From the NCBI GenBank assembly GCA_030323885.1, contig CM059199.1, forward strand, positions 186,001 to 250,000: DNA of 64,000 bases, read 5' to 3'. Positions within the stretch are counted from its first letter, which is position 1. Every line of letters starts with the position of its first letter. The notes under the pieces were generated by a model. The model did not search any database. It was not told where the DNA came from and saw only the letters and a program-made list of their open reading frames with translations. This document shows, in pieces, positions 1 through 10,760 of the stretch. The position numbers were made by a program, and so were the translations under genes. This DNA is from Branchipolynoe longqiensis (lineage: Eukaryota; Annelida; Polychaeta; Phyllodocida; Polynoidae).

Positions 1-185
1 GTCAGAGTTTTGGCAAGCTTGCCAAAACTAATTTTCCATGTTTGCACCCAAAATGTCTCAAAAGTTTACCATTTAAAATAAAAGTAACTTTGAACTAATG
101 TAAAGTAGATACTAGTGATCGATCTAATATATTTATCTCAGAAAAAAATAGAGAAGTTCAAAACCATCGGACTATGCAACTTTAA
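1..185 (+). mobile_element. TTAA-MITE copy, cut by window start
   Basis: This is the 3' half of the most abundant repeat in the window, a MITE of about 350 bp bounded by TTAA. It includes the palindrome TTTTGGCAAGCTTGCCAAAA and ends in CGGACTATGCAACTTTAA. The 5' half lies outside the window. Confidence 0.85.
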
Positions 186-262
186 ATACATGTAGTATTG
201 CGAACACAGAGGCAACAATAATTATGTGACTTGCTAGCCCACTCGCTAAAAAAGGGGTGGGC

Positions 263-610
263 TTAAAGCTGCATAGTCCGATGAAGCATCAAATTTTCAA
301 AATCAAAACAATTATCTAGATTTGATTCTACATATCTAACTTAGATACTGATGCACTTATTAAGTATTGGTTGCCACATAGAAGGGAACACTGAGTTGAT
401 TTAATAGAACCTGTTACTGCAGAAGCCTATGGTATCAAAGTTTGGGCGTGCTTGCCAAAATTATTTTCACATGTTTGAATTTCAAATATCTCAAAAGGTA
501 ACCATTTCAATTAAAAGTTACTTCAAACTAAAGTAAGGTATATTATAAGGATCAATTTAATATACTTATCTCAGAAAAATGTCAGAAACTCAAAACCATC
601 GGACTATGCA
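263..610 (+). mobile_element. TTAA-MITE copy, reference description
   Basis: The element starts TTAAAGCTGCATAGTCCGAT and ends with the inverse, CATCGGACTATGCA. At this copy the last TTAA has decayed. About twenty full or partial copies occur on both strands across the window. The family has terminal inverted repeats of about 20 bp, no coding capacity, and a central near-palindrome around GGCAAGCTTGCC. TTAA target duplications are known for piggyBac and Kolobok transposons, so this is a non-autonomous member of one of those groups. The ends do not decide between them. Confidence 0.85.
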
Positions 611-999
611 ATCACATCACTTGTGGTTGACGCTGTGAAAACAACCAGATGACAGCAGTGCTTTTTGTTTTATTTATATTCGCAATAATAATGAATTTCA
701 CTTATTGAGTAAGTTAAGCTCCTAAATAACATTATTTCAATCCCCGAGTGAATATTCATGGTTGTAACTAACATAATTTGATCATAACAGTGAATAGATT
801 TGTGTTTTTTGTTTTATTTACATTGAATAACATTCGCTTCAAAGCTGTGACTACAATTGGTTTCACCGCCTCAAATAGTTGCTAGGACGCGACGCGCTAA
901 ACACCCGGATGTCCACACCCTCCTAAAATGTAGTGTGGAAACCAAATATGTGGTACACAGTTTCTGAGAATGACCCTATTATTTGAACCTTGTTCGCCC
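611..999. other. No recognisable feature
   Basis: AT-rich DNA between the MITEs and the motif-rich block. I see no reading frame, repeat or RNA gene here. Confidence 0.5.
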
Positions 1000-1560
1000 G
1001 ATTGCTCGACTCAAGGTCGATTGCCAGACGCGACTGTGGCGACATCTAGTGGAAACTTCCTACAGTTTCCCCTAGCTTTCGATAGGTGGCGCCAGCATCG
1101 TCTGAAGCCTCACTCACTGGATTAAATCCTTTGTTCGCCATTTTAGTCACGCCCCCTCTTCGCGGCTACGTGTGATGTTATCACGGCTATCATACCTTCA
1201 AAGCGAAGGAAGGGCGGAGTTCAGTTAATCAGTACACATAGCTGCCCTAAAGCTTACACATCAGGACGGTGAATAAAATCGAACTGCAGTTTTAGTGCAA
1301 CTACCTAAATTGCAATGTCTCAAATCTCAAATCCAAAGCGGAGGTAGTGTGGGCGTTCCTTTGTCCTACTATGGTGGCGCCCCTGGTGTCATACAACGGT
1401 ATCAAAGAGGGCTATTCCGGCAACGGCAGAGCCATCTGATGTCACGGAAGTGCATTAGCGCCATACCTGGCTCAACATACAAGATGGCGCGAATGGAATG
1501 GCGCGTGGCCACCTAGTGGCTCAATTTGGTACTAATCTCAACGAAAGCGAGGACGGCGGC
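1000..1560. promoter_or_regulatory. Cluster of CTCF-like words, possible regulatory DNA
   Basis: The block is less AT-rich than its flanks. It carries words resembling the bilaterian CTCF core, such as GGCGACATCTAGTGG near 1038, AGGTGGCGCCAGC near 1084, GGTGGCGCCCCTGGTG near 1373 and GTGGCCACCTAGTGGC at 1505-1520. No open frame looks coding. Similar words recur at 3.38, 3.44, 3.78, 3.86, 5.36, 5.45 and 5.61 kb. This is inferred from motif resemblance only. Confidence 0.3.
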
Positions 1561-2379
1561 ACGGTTCCATAATTTAATAATAGATGCCGTTTTAAATTTC
1601 GCTAATTGGATTGGCTTAAAAAATATATATATTGATTAATGATTCTAAGAATAGACTTACAAGAAGCATAGGAACATAGAATCCAATTAATGTATGTCAT
1701 AGTATACTTCGATCGATGTATCCCAACGTATGCTATATATATTTAAATTGTATCAACTCCTTGCTGTCGACGGGTTCCTAATTTCAGCCGCGCGGTGCAT
1801 TGCGGGATGTTTGGCAGCTGAATAAATCCGCACGGAATTAAGATGTTAATCTTTTATCTAACATTGCATTTACATCAATCGAATGAGCATGGCTTGTACC
1901 ATCTGCATTTAGATTTAGAGAAATCTAGTCATTCAGACTATTGGTACAGTGTGAGAACTATAGCCAGAGTCAGTTTTACATATTTTATTCATGTTTTTAT
2001 TTATACCCTATGGTTAATAACATTTGTAGAGCTAGGAAATTGGTAGGGTTAATCAGACATTAGTTATATATTTCTCTGAAACAAGTTTCTGTTGACACAT
2101 TTGACATTTTAATATTTAGAACAATAATTTAAAATGGTGGTGTAAACTTCAGCCTGTAAAGTTACTGATTGTTTTGTGGGGATGTTGCTTAGTTCCAAAT
2201 GCTTAATTATTGATAGTTGTGTCTTAAATATATTCAGTATATTACAAGCATGCATCAATTTTTGTGCTAAATCGTTCTGTATTTCTATTAATTTCGAATA
2301 AAAATCGAAGTTGTGCACTGTGCGTATCGGCAAACGCAATGGCCCTAGCGCCTGTTCTTTGCTGTCGATACCATTTTCA
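1561..2379. other. AT-rich non-coding stretch
   Basis: AT-rich DNA with no recognisable coding, RNA or repeat feature. The 67-residue frame at 1843-2046 has no family resemblance and no supporting context. Confidence 0.5.
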
Positions 2380-2805
2380 GCGCATGCGCATTTTAAATTA
2401 CGAACCCTGACCCCCTTGGCCTCACGCTCCTGGAGGCTGCCGCTGATTGGCTGCGACTGTTCATGGCGTGATGTCATTGGCTGTCTGATGACGATACTCA
2501 AAGTGGGCAGGGCTTAGGGGAGTCAGAGCCATCCTATTGGATACACATCATGAACCTATCGTCTCCCAGCCAATGGAGAGACCCTCATCTACGTTTCCTC
2601 CCACCCACCCCACGGAGAGTACTCTGATTGGCTGACGGTCAACTCAACCACGTGACCTGGTAACGTCACCGGCACTCCATCACACAGCGACCAATAGCAG
2701 TCACACTGGCCGTATTCGATCACCCGAATCACTTCTTGAAGCATGCGCAGTGACTACCAACTCGGGTTGTATAAACGAACAGGCTCGGGGTGAAAGAAAT
2801 GGCGG
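2380..2805 (+). promoter_or_regulatory. Promoter-like cluster: NRF1-like, CCAAT, E-box, TATA-like and YY1-like sites
   Basis: Within 430 bp there is an NRF1-like GCGCATGCGCA at about 2381 and a weaker one at about 2744. Six CCAAT boxes on either strand lie near 2445, 2476, 2536, 2570, 2626 and 2691. A CACGTG E-box lies at 2649. A TATAAA-like word is at about 2770, followed 30 bp later by AAATGGCGGC at about 2797, which resembles the YY1 element found at start sites of housekeeping promoters. The ATG in that word opens only a three-codon frame. The set is far denser than anywhere else in the window and suggests a promoter reading rightwards. No downstream exon could be identified. Confidence 0.45.
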
Positions 2806-2975
2806 CTTAATCCAAAACTTGTTGTTGTTGTTATTGTTGGTATAACCGATATAACTACAGCAAAATATGATCGCATAATTTAGTTATATTTCCATTTCAT
2901 TATTACAACAACAAGGAAGCATTAAAAAAAACCATGTAGGACTTGCACTGGTAGCTGTTATCCTACGGGTACCAG

Positions 2976-3515
2976 CACAAATGTGACGTCATTGCTCCTA
3001 GCAACCCCCAGGTAAGACATGGATTACTGTGGTCGGATCGTTTTGCACACCGCACTTCAATCTTTAGACTCCACTCGCTGTGTTCTATTTGAAATCCTAA
3101 ATCCTCAGAGGTGACCCGAATCGCCCGGAACGTCATAATCGAATACGGCCACTGTACCCACAACACCACGCCTCCAAGCAACGCGCGCATGGTTGACACG
3201 CCTACTTCCGGGTCACGTGACTGAGTAGTGATTGGTGCAGCTTTAACACTGTGGGTGTGGCGTTAGGACAGCGGCTTTGTTGTGATGTCTGTAAATTCTC
3301 GTTTTATTATTCGCTCCTTGTTCTGGAACTAACCGTTCAATTTTTTGCTTGAGACTGTGCTGGGATAGTTCGATGGTTCAGGTGGCGCTTCCCCCTGACC
3401 TACTTAGCGAGCCTCCATGTAGCTTGGTTCCCGCCACAGTCGCCAGGGGGACCGTTGCGGGAACCAAGCTAGCCTCGATGTCGAGATGGCTGCAGCTGTC
3501 ACGTGACTTATTTAC
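2976..3515. promoter_or_regulatory. CRE and E-box containing flank of the promoter-like cluster
   Basis: A perfect cAMP-response-type palindrome TGACGTCA starts at about 2983. Two GTCACGTGAC E-boxes lie near 3212 and 3498, and another inverted CCAAT box lies near 3231. The second E-box follows GAGATGGCTGC, a further YY1-like word. The DNA continues the motif-rich region upstream and contains no convincing open frame. Confidence 0.35.
3421..3470. repeat. 14-bp perfect inverted repeat around a CTCF-like word
   Basis: AGCTTGGTTCCCGC is mirrored exactly by GCGGGAACCAAGCT. The 22-nt loop contains CGCCAGGGGGACC, which resembles the CTCF core. It could form a cruciform or be a paired binding site. 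No function can be assigned from sequence alone. Confidence 0.6.
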
Positions 3516-5242
3516 ATTCTAAGCACCGCCCATATTACCGACCTTGTTTCTTGCCATTGCTATGACATCGATATCGTTCGGATATAAGCTACGATACCTG
3601 CTCCATATTCATCCATTGTACCGAATATTTAAAGATTCGTTAGATGGAGTATGGTTGTGTTATTTCAGTAATGCTAACTCACACGAAATGCCGTGCAGCA
3701 GACGACAAATGACAGGCCTTAGATTCGACACGTGACGAGTTGTGGTGATGACGTCATAACAGTCGTAAATGTCAGTGCCGCCACCTAACGGGGTAAAGCG
3801 AAAGCGCAGTTGCCTCGCCGCTTGTTCGTGGGATGGATGACTGTAGAGCATGCACTTCCAACTAGGTGGCGCCACTGGGTTAGATATACAACTCGCACTG
3901 CCATCTACAGGCAATGTTAGGAATTTGTCAGAACGGGTTCGTGGAAGAAGTTATTAATACTAATTGACAATGTTATTTCCCACATTTGTAGACATTTTGG
4001 GATCGGCCATGTTATAAATATTTATAATTAGTGTTGTTCAGTCTGCAATTGTACCAAGCCGATGCCATTGGTAACATAAAAGTAAGCTAAATTGTAAATT
4101 AAATAATGGGTAACATATGGGTCGTTTCATGATAAATGGAGCCAATGTACATTTCACAATTATGGAAAGAGTAGAGGAGGTATTTTCTTTATAGAACTGG
4201 TATTCTTAGACTTTGGAGAGATAGATATGAACAAATTAAGGCCTAACGTGACATAGTAAAAAAAGCCAACATTTTGATTCCAAAAATATTATGTTTTAAA
4301 GGCATGAATTTGTGACATGGAGAATTTGGACTTTTCTACAGCCTACTAGACCTTTATTTTGCATAGAATATTACCTGTTATTCAATGAAAATAATAAAAG
4401 AAGCCTCTCACTTGAAATAAACATTCATTTTGCATGAATATATATTTATTTTAATCTAATATTTCAGGGTGATTAAACTGGTTCTGGACATAACTGCCAT
4501 GTCCCCTGCTTGTCTCCTGCTTATTAAATGAATAAATATTTTATCCTGGGAATACCAGAGCTTCAGTAAAAGAACTGTTGCTATTGTTGCATGTGTAAGG
4601 GACTATTACAAAGCTTTATGGGGGGGAAATTGAAGTTGAAGTTGAAGTTCCATATTATTTTTGCTCTCCCATTCTATTGTGTTACATCCACAATTCAAAA
4701 TTGGGGGGGGGGGATATAATCATTCTATGCATATTTCTTTAGAGTGCATTTCTATACTTAGGGGACCACAATGTAAAAAATAATTGTTTCATGCAATACA
4801 TTTGATTAAAAAATTGATTTGATTAATAAATCCACACTTAGTTATTAATAATTCCACGCTTGGGGCTGGCTACTCAATTAGTTCTTGTTTTTCTGACAAA
4901 ATGGTAACCTCAACTATCTTTTCCTTCACATTACCAGGATATATGTGGACAAGAGTTGGCTACTCACTGAACAAATTAGGAATATACACAATATTCATTT
5001 CTAAACCTCATGTCACACTTTGGCCCAATTTACCTTGAAACGACCCATATACTGATACAGGCCTAATCACCGTAACACACTCACAGGCAGCACTTGGCGT
5101 GCAAATGCCTGCCATTTCAATCGGACAAATCAATATTGAAGTGTTGAACAATGTGCATAATTTATATTTGGCCGAACAGTAAATCACCATATTAAAGCTC
5201 AACCCAAGGTACCACTCATCGGGCTTTGCGGCATAGGCTACC
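3516..5242. other. Non-coding stretch, mostly AT-rich
   Basis: A few CTCF-like words occur at 3773-3913. The rest is AT-rich DNA with short homopolymer G runs near 4621 and 4704. I see no gene, tRNA or recognised repeat. Confidence 0.5.
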
Positions 5243-5288
5243 GTCCTGATATTACCTTAGATGTCGCTAGGACGTAAAACAACAAACT
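5243..5288 (+). mobile_element. S1 SINE 3'-end fragment
   Basis: It matches the 3' end of family S1: CCTGATAT.ACCTTAGATGT, then CTAGGACGTAAAACAACAAAC. The tRNA-like head is missing. Confidence 0.6.
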
Positions 5289-5837
5289 AGGCTACATTAG
5301 TGTCATCTGGTGTGAATCCAGAGAACCAATATCCTATATGCACTCCCAGCTTTAACTACAGGTGGCAGCACCACATTCCAAGGATCGCTGCTTTTTATCT
5401 ACAGTACCATGCCGTTGTTTATATTTAGAGGCAACATTATTCAAGAGATGGCGCTTTACTAGCAATACCGCATCCCATAAAGTACACATAGTCGACCTCT
5501 ATCTAGCTATATTGATATGTAAGCACATAGAAAAACTGTTCATAGTCATAGAACATGCATTATGATTGGAAAATACCATTAGCAAGAGTTGTCCCCAGTT
5601 TGCCCAGAAGGTGGCGACCCTTTGAATTACAACAAAGAGTGCAGTGCAACCCCCCCCCCCCTCCTCCCCCCCCCCATCCACCCAGCCCCAACCCATCCAT
5701 GCTCCATGAGCCAGCCAACTCAATGGCAATGCACACTTGGTCCATTTGCAAATAGCGCAACCGTAAACCTGGCTAGCGTTCGCGGCTTTGTCAGTTGAAT
5801 TGGAAAGTTCAGATATAATGAGTGTTGTTCTGACCGC

Positions 5838-6250
5838 ATAGTTACTCCCACTCAGTCCCGTCTCTGTGACAGGGCTGCTAGACAACACAATAGAAAAAGT
5901 GTCGGAGGGCTAGGTTATGGAAAGAACCACATGAATTTGCAATCTAATATGCCAAATAATTATGTTGTTCAAGCTATTAAGTAGTATCCACCACAACGCG
6001 TCAAGCTCTCATCTACCACTGTATTAAATTGTGGAGATATTTACTCCTAAAGTTTATTTGAGGACATTCAGTGGCTGCCATCTTATTTTTGTTCATTCTC
6101 GCCAATTTCACCAACTCTACACCAATCTAGATTAACACTGGACACGGGAACTAGAAGGAACTCTACATCTGGTTTCTCCCAAAGCAGTTAACTACCATGC
6201 TATTCGCTAGATGTAGTTTGAATGATAGTGGATTGGTAATTAGCAACATG
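5838..6250 (+). repeat. R5 dispersed repeat, copy 1
   Basis: The sequence is clearly related to 36590-36985. Shared words in the same order include GGGCTGCTA.ACAAC, GGTTATGGA.AGAACCACAT, TTCAGTGGC, CCATCTT and CCAAAGCAGTT. The family is unrecognised. A related stretch (CCATCTTG, TTTTTGCATTCTCTCCC) lies inside the element at 10369-10760. An old non-autonomous DNA element is possible, but the ends are unclear. Confidence 0.6.
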
Positions 6251-6524
6251 AAGTGCAAATAACCATATAAATATATATGTCCGGAGAGATGGGGAGAGAG
6301 ACAGAGAGATAGTCCGATATTTCAAAGCATATGGCTACATACTTGAAAGCTTTTGAAAGACTACAGTTAATCTAATATTACATTTATTAAGACTAAAGAG
6401 AGGCAAGATTCATGAGAAACTATTTACACTGCATGTCTTCTTCCTCGTCTATTAACATGACAACGTCACAAAATAGTAACAGTCAGGGTGGTTGACATCT
6501 TTATTTGTTCCATATTGACTTACC

Positions 6525-7015
6525 AATTATATGAATATTGATATTATATTGTTTTAATAATAAAATTAATTTATATTATATTGTTTAACAATTAAATAAT
6601 TATTTTTATTTTATATTGATTTACCAATGAAATAAATATATTGATACCATGTAGACATATACATAAGATTTTATTCATAATTTCCATACATATTGTTTCA
6701 GCACTGAAATAAATATATTGCTATCATATTGTTTTAGCAGTGAAATAAATAGATTGATATCATGTAGTATTTAGCAATTAAATAAATGTATTGAACTATT
6801 GCTTTAGCAGAGAAATCAATATATGCTGTTATATTGTTCAAGCAATAAAATAAATATTGATTTGATATTGTTTAGCAATGAAATAAATATATTGGTCTAT
6901 TGCCCTAAAACTGAACCACAGAGATATTGGTAATACTTTTATATTGTTCTAGCAATGAAATAAATATATTCATTCTATATTCTTTAGAGATGAAATAAAC
7001 ATAAATTGGTGTCAA
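6525..7015. repeat. AT-rich minisatellite
   Basis: Diverged tandem units of about 40-55 bp contain TTGTTTTAGCAATGAAATA and variants ending in AATAAATATATTGATATC. The same unit reappears at 10125-10285. The 3 kb between the two blocks, holding a tyrosine-recombinase element relic, looks inserted into one original array. Confidence 0.75.
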
Positions 7016-7208
7016 ATTGTTCTAACATTATTCATGTTGGCTGGCTAACATGTGTAATTTAGTTCACAAGGCAACATGTTTGGATCTGTTTACATTGTTC
7101 ACCGAGGCAAGTGTTCGATCACTTTAACAGATCGAGCGAAAAGGCGACTTTGATCATCATCAGAGTTGGTTCAATCTGACTTCTGTAACTGCCTTCTCTA
7201 CTAACAAG

Positions 7209-7649
7209 ATGCCTCCTATTAAAAAGAGGCGAGGCCGACCTCCTGGATCTACAAAATTAACTCTGACAAAAAGACAACAGAGAAGGAGATCCTTCACTTC
7301 TCGTAGGGCATAACAGGATATTCCTGATCAGTCAAACACGACGCCATTACAGATCGACGCTTCGATCCCGCCCTTGACCCCGATGCCTCAGTGGCCCAGC
7401 CAGTTACAGAGCCCAGTTATATCATTACAAGCGGGAGGTGGAAGATTGCAGCAGGGTAGTCAGGAGGAATTAATTAACAGGCTCAATATTCTCAAGAGGA
7501 TAGCAGCTATTACTCTAAATAGACCGCCGCCACCCATGACGTCACCAGCGGCCTCCGTTGCCTTGCAAAGTCAAACTCCGTGCCGTGCGTTCGACAAGGG
7601 TCCACAGCGAGGAAAGGAGGAAAAACGGGTGACCACTGTCCTATATTGA
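7209..7649 (+). pseudogene. AT-hook reading frame of a retroelement relic, broken by a stop
   Basis: An ATG at 7209 opens a basic protein beginning MPPIKKRRGRPPGSTK, which contains a canonical AT-hook (RGRPP). A TAA at 7311-7313 interrupts it. The same frame then stays open to 7649 and encodes a Pro/Gln-rich segment. The context is a tyrosine-recombinase fragment 1.6 kb downstream on the same strand, so this could be the first ORF of the same element. No domain besides the AT-hook is recognised. It could instead be a relic of a host DNA-binding protein. Confidence 0.45.
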
Positions 7650-7835
7650 GCATACCCATGCAGGAATAGTTTCCCATTCTTTAAGTCCTGCTATTGTGTG
7701 ATTTAAACAGAAGTCGATGTAGATAAATTAAAAATATACTTCAAGCACTTTAATCTGTGCAAAAGATACATATATATGTGTAACTATGTCTGAACAAAAA
7801 ACTACTAAAAAATAATGGGATCTTTCCATAATTTG

Positions 7836-8031
7836 AGCCAATCAGAGCTGTTCTTTTCTATTGCAAATGGCCGCCCCTTATGGGGGCCCCCATTTGCAAT
7901 AAAAAAGAACAGCTCTGATTGGCTGACACTGAGAGCTGTTCTCAGCCCATCAGAGCTGTTCTTTTCGATTGCAAATGGCGGCCCCCAGGGAGGGAGCCAT
8001 TTGCAATAAAAAAGAAGAGCGCTGATTGGCT
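7836..8031. repeat. Two tandem hairpins carrying CCAAT and octamer-like words
   Basis: Hairpin 1 (7836-7924) has a perfect outer stem beginning AGCCAATCAGAGCTGTTCTT and an inner stem around ATTGCAAATG. Hairpin 2 (7944-8031) repeats it about 108 bp further on, with some divergence. Each arm holds a CCAAT box and an ATTTGCAAT octamer-like word facing its mirror image. A related half-site lies at 24816-24885. The hairpins could be the ends of a fold-back element or a duplicated regulatory palindrome. Confidence 0.75.
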
Positions 8032-8374
8032 GACACTGAGTTCTCACAAAAACGAGAAGAGGAAAATCCATTTCCTGCAAGTTCAAACAGGCTCAGACAA
8101 GTTCAAACGTGGCTGGTTGTCCCTCTCCTTTCAGTGCTGAATATGCTTATGGTGCGTTCCCGTCACCTCCAGGATATGCGCACTCGCTCACAACGATCTC
8201 ACCCATGCCGTGCTGCATCACACCATCGGTCACACGTATCTACGATCACGGCCCGCTTTCGTCACAGTAGATCGCTACAGCACGCCCTCAAGACCCTCAA
8301 CAACGCCCAATGTACATGCAGTGCTACTAATAGTAATAGGATCCTCCACGCTACTAAGGCAAAGCAACCTGGTC

Positions 8375-9042
8375 CCGGTGTAGCAGGAAATCGCAAACCC
8401 TGTAAATCGCAAACCCCCACTTGTGATTTCCTAGGAAATCGCAAACCCCCATGCCATATATGGGCATGGGGGGTTTGCGATTTCCTAGGAAATCGCATAT
8501 CCCCCCTGGAGATCGCAAACCCCCCATTCTGAGTGTTAGCCTTACCATGATCTGGTAAGGCTAACACTGGCACTGACACTCAGAATATCCCAACTTTCAC
8601 TATTATCTCTGTTTTTAATACTTTCAGATAAAATTGCTCTTAGGTTAAATTAAATACCTCAGATCTTCCTCTTCAATCGCGCATTGAGATATTTTTAATC
8701 GATTCGATGAAAGTTCTTTTTATTTATTTTACAAAAATAAATGCTCCCCATAGACATAGCATTGCCGCAGCACACATCACGGCGTATTTTACCCTACTGC
8801 TAATATCTCTGCCGTTACGGCGGTAGCCTTAATAACGCTTCGAATTTAGGGTTAATTTAATGAAATTTCATGATTTGAGTATGTAATTCTGTTAAATATG
8901 GTCGCATTGAATAGATTTGGCCCGAATCAGTCCCAAAACACAGGGGGGTTTGCGATTTCCAGGGGGGGTTTGTGATTTCCTAGTAAATCGCAAACCCCGG
9001 GGTGTGCAATTTCCAGGGGTTTGCGATTTACTGCCACACCGG
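8375..9042. mobile_element. Fold-back element FB-A
   Basis: The ends are inverted: CCGGTGTAGCAGGAAATCGC on the left mirrors GCGATTTACTGCCACACCGG on the right. Both arms are built from repeats of AAATCGCAAACCCCC or its inverse, about ten occurrences. The core at 8800-8930 (CGCTTCGAATTTAGGGTTAA and following) is homologous to the core of FB-C at 52833-52950 and, in part, to FB-B. It has no coding capacity. The outermost CCGG is palindromic and could belong to the target site. The transposon class is unknown. Confidence 0.75.
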
Positions 9043-9225
9043 CATCAGCAGCGCTGTCTGATAGCCCTCATGTCCTAAAATTCAGCGACATAAAACCTAG
9101 TTTTGATAAACTAATAATCGCGGTAAGGTCCACAAAAACGAGATCAGCGGGTCTTTCCCCCCTTGCCAGCCCTGAATAGTTCCCACTGCTGCCCACTAAG
9201 AGCATGGATCAGTTATGCCAGAACT

Positions 9226-9508
9226 ATGAGTCCTTATGAAGACGCACCAGCCTTCATTCTTCCCTCGGGAGAACCGCTCACAGCACCTAAGAGGCCTTAA
9301 AATCTCATCAATGATAGCACTAGGTCATGACAACGGTTATACCCTTCATATCCTTAGAAGATGGGCTACTCAAGCCTGCCAGGCAGCAGGCCTAGATATT
9401 GAACATATTATGCAAGTCGGGACATGGCACAGTAATGCAGTAAAGGCTTACCTGAACATATCAGTTATTACATCAGCTCCCACAGCGCTCGGTTCTTTGC
9501 TGGTTTGA
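9226..9508 (+). pseudogene. Tyrosine recombinase, C-terminal catalytic part, frameshifted
   Basis: One frame from 9226 gives DAPAFILPSGEPLT, a motif that precedes the catalytic boxes in tyrosine recombinases of Crypton and DIRS/Ngaro elements. It stops near 9300. The next frame (9236-9508) continues with the H-x-x-R box (YTLHILRRWAT), the G-x-W box (QVGTW) and the nucleophile region (KAYL). The catalytic His, Arg, Trp and Tyr are visible, but the two halves are in different frames, so the copy is dead. These enzymes integrate element DNA circles. With the AT-hook frame at 7209 it probably formed one element. Confidence 0.65.
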
Positions 9509-9609
9509 GCACTGTTTTTGCGACCTTTCTACTGTTATTATCCCCAATGATCAATACAACTTGACCCTATGATACTAAGAGGATATTCTGAACTGATCTA
9601 CAAATGCTC

Positions 9610-10025
9610 ACTTAAGGCTTGTATTCGGTGCAACCTATGATTCGATAGGCTTTACCCGTATCCTGTAATCGACTTCATAATGAGGTTCATAATTACATGA
9701 CGACCAGTTGGTTTGTTCCCGTTTTGGTCTATGCTTGTAACGACTAATTACCGATAAGTTCAAGTTGCACTACCTCTAAGACTGATCCAATGTCGACCGC
9801 TTGATGTAATACGTGATGAGCAGACCTGCACAAGCCCAGATTTGTTAGGCTTCAAACCTTTCTAGTGATCGACTACATAAAGAGGTACCTGATCATGTGC
9901 CTCACATCTGGTTTGTTCGCTTATAAGTTATACACTGTAACGACGAAGTACTCACAGGTTCATGTTATACTACCTTAAGACTGGTCCACTGCTGGCCGAA
10001 AGATACAATACATGACCAACTCGAA
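9610..10025 (+). repeat. Two diverged tandem units of about 200 bp
   Basis: Landmarks recur at a spacing of about 200 bp: ATCGACT.CATAA.GAGGT near 9669 and 9869, TGGTTTGTTC near 9708 and 9910, and CTAC.T.AAGACTG.TCCA near 9772 and 9970. They lie directly downstream of the recombinase fragment and may be repeated 3' sequence of that element. Confidence 0.6.
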
Positions 10026-10124
10026 TGAGTTACTGACTTATTTTATTAAAATTTACTGGTTAAAACTCATATGCACCTGCCTTGTCTCCAGTCTGTCCGA
10101 GTGAAGTGAATTAACAACGAAATA

Positions 10125-10285
10125 CATATCTGATATAGTATTGTTTTAGCAATGATCTAAAAACATTGATATTCTCTTTTGGCAATGAAATAAATATTTA
10201 AATATTGTTTTAGCAATGAAATAAATACATTATTATATTCTTGCAGCAATGAAATAAATATCTTGATATCCTATTGTTTTTTTGG
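10125..10285. repeat. AT-rich minisatellite, second block
   Basis: Three to four units of the 6.5-7.0 kb array occur here (TTGTTTTAGCAATGA, GAAATAAATA). It resumes after the 3-kb inserted region. Confidence 0.7.
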
Positions 10286-10368
10286 CACACACTGCCAATA
10301 GAAATAGACAGCGGGGACTGCCAGTCCCCATGTTCCTTCATATAACCTTCGATGATCATTTGTGAATA

Positions 10369-10760
10369 TAGATAAAGGATTCACCCGTACTCGCAGTTGC
10401 AGTACACGGGTGAATACCAACCCTATATAAAAACGGTCGAAAAAGCGGGTTAATGAATTGAGAGCCTAATTTCACAATCTAAGAAGCAACAATTATTCTT
10501 TACATATGTCTTATTGATAGCCCGCTACCTTTGAGTTGAAAAATATAATATAATATCTAGTTTAATAAGATTTAAAAGTGAAATCGACGGCGTTCTGCGG
10601 CCGCCATCTTGTCTTTTTGCATTCTCTCCCATTTCACCAAGTCTGTGCCTATATGGGTAGCCATTTGATACTGGAGCCACACTAAACCTATTTTCGCCCG
10701 TATTTACACTACGTTGTCCTTCACCCGTGTACTACAAGTACCGGGTGAATCTTTTATCTA
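10369..10760. mobile_element. Inverted-repeat element with nested hairpin ends
   Basis: TAGATAAAGGATTCACCCGT on the left is mirrored by ACCGGGTGAATCTTTTATCTA on the right, over roughly 43 bp. Each end is itself a short hairpin (TTCACCCGT...ACGGGTGAA). The interior contains a stretch resembling R5 (CGGCCGCCATCTTG) and no coding frame. No perfect target duplication is visible. Confidence 0.65.

Noticed and set aside
6525..7015. CRISPR-like array
   Set aside because: The repeats are diverged, adjacent and without unique spacers, and the genome is eukaryotic. It is a minisatellite.
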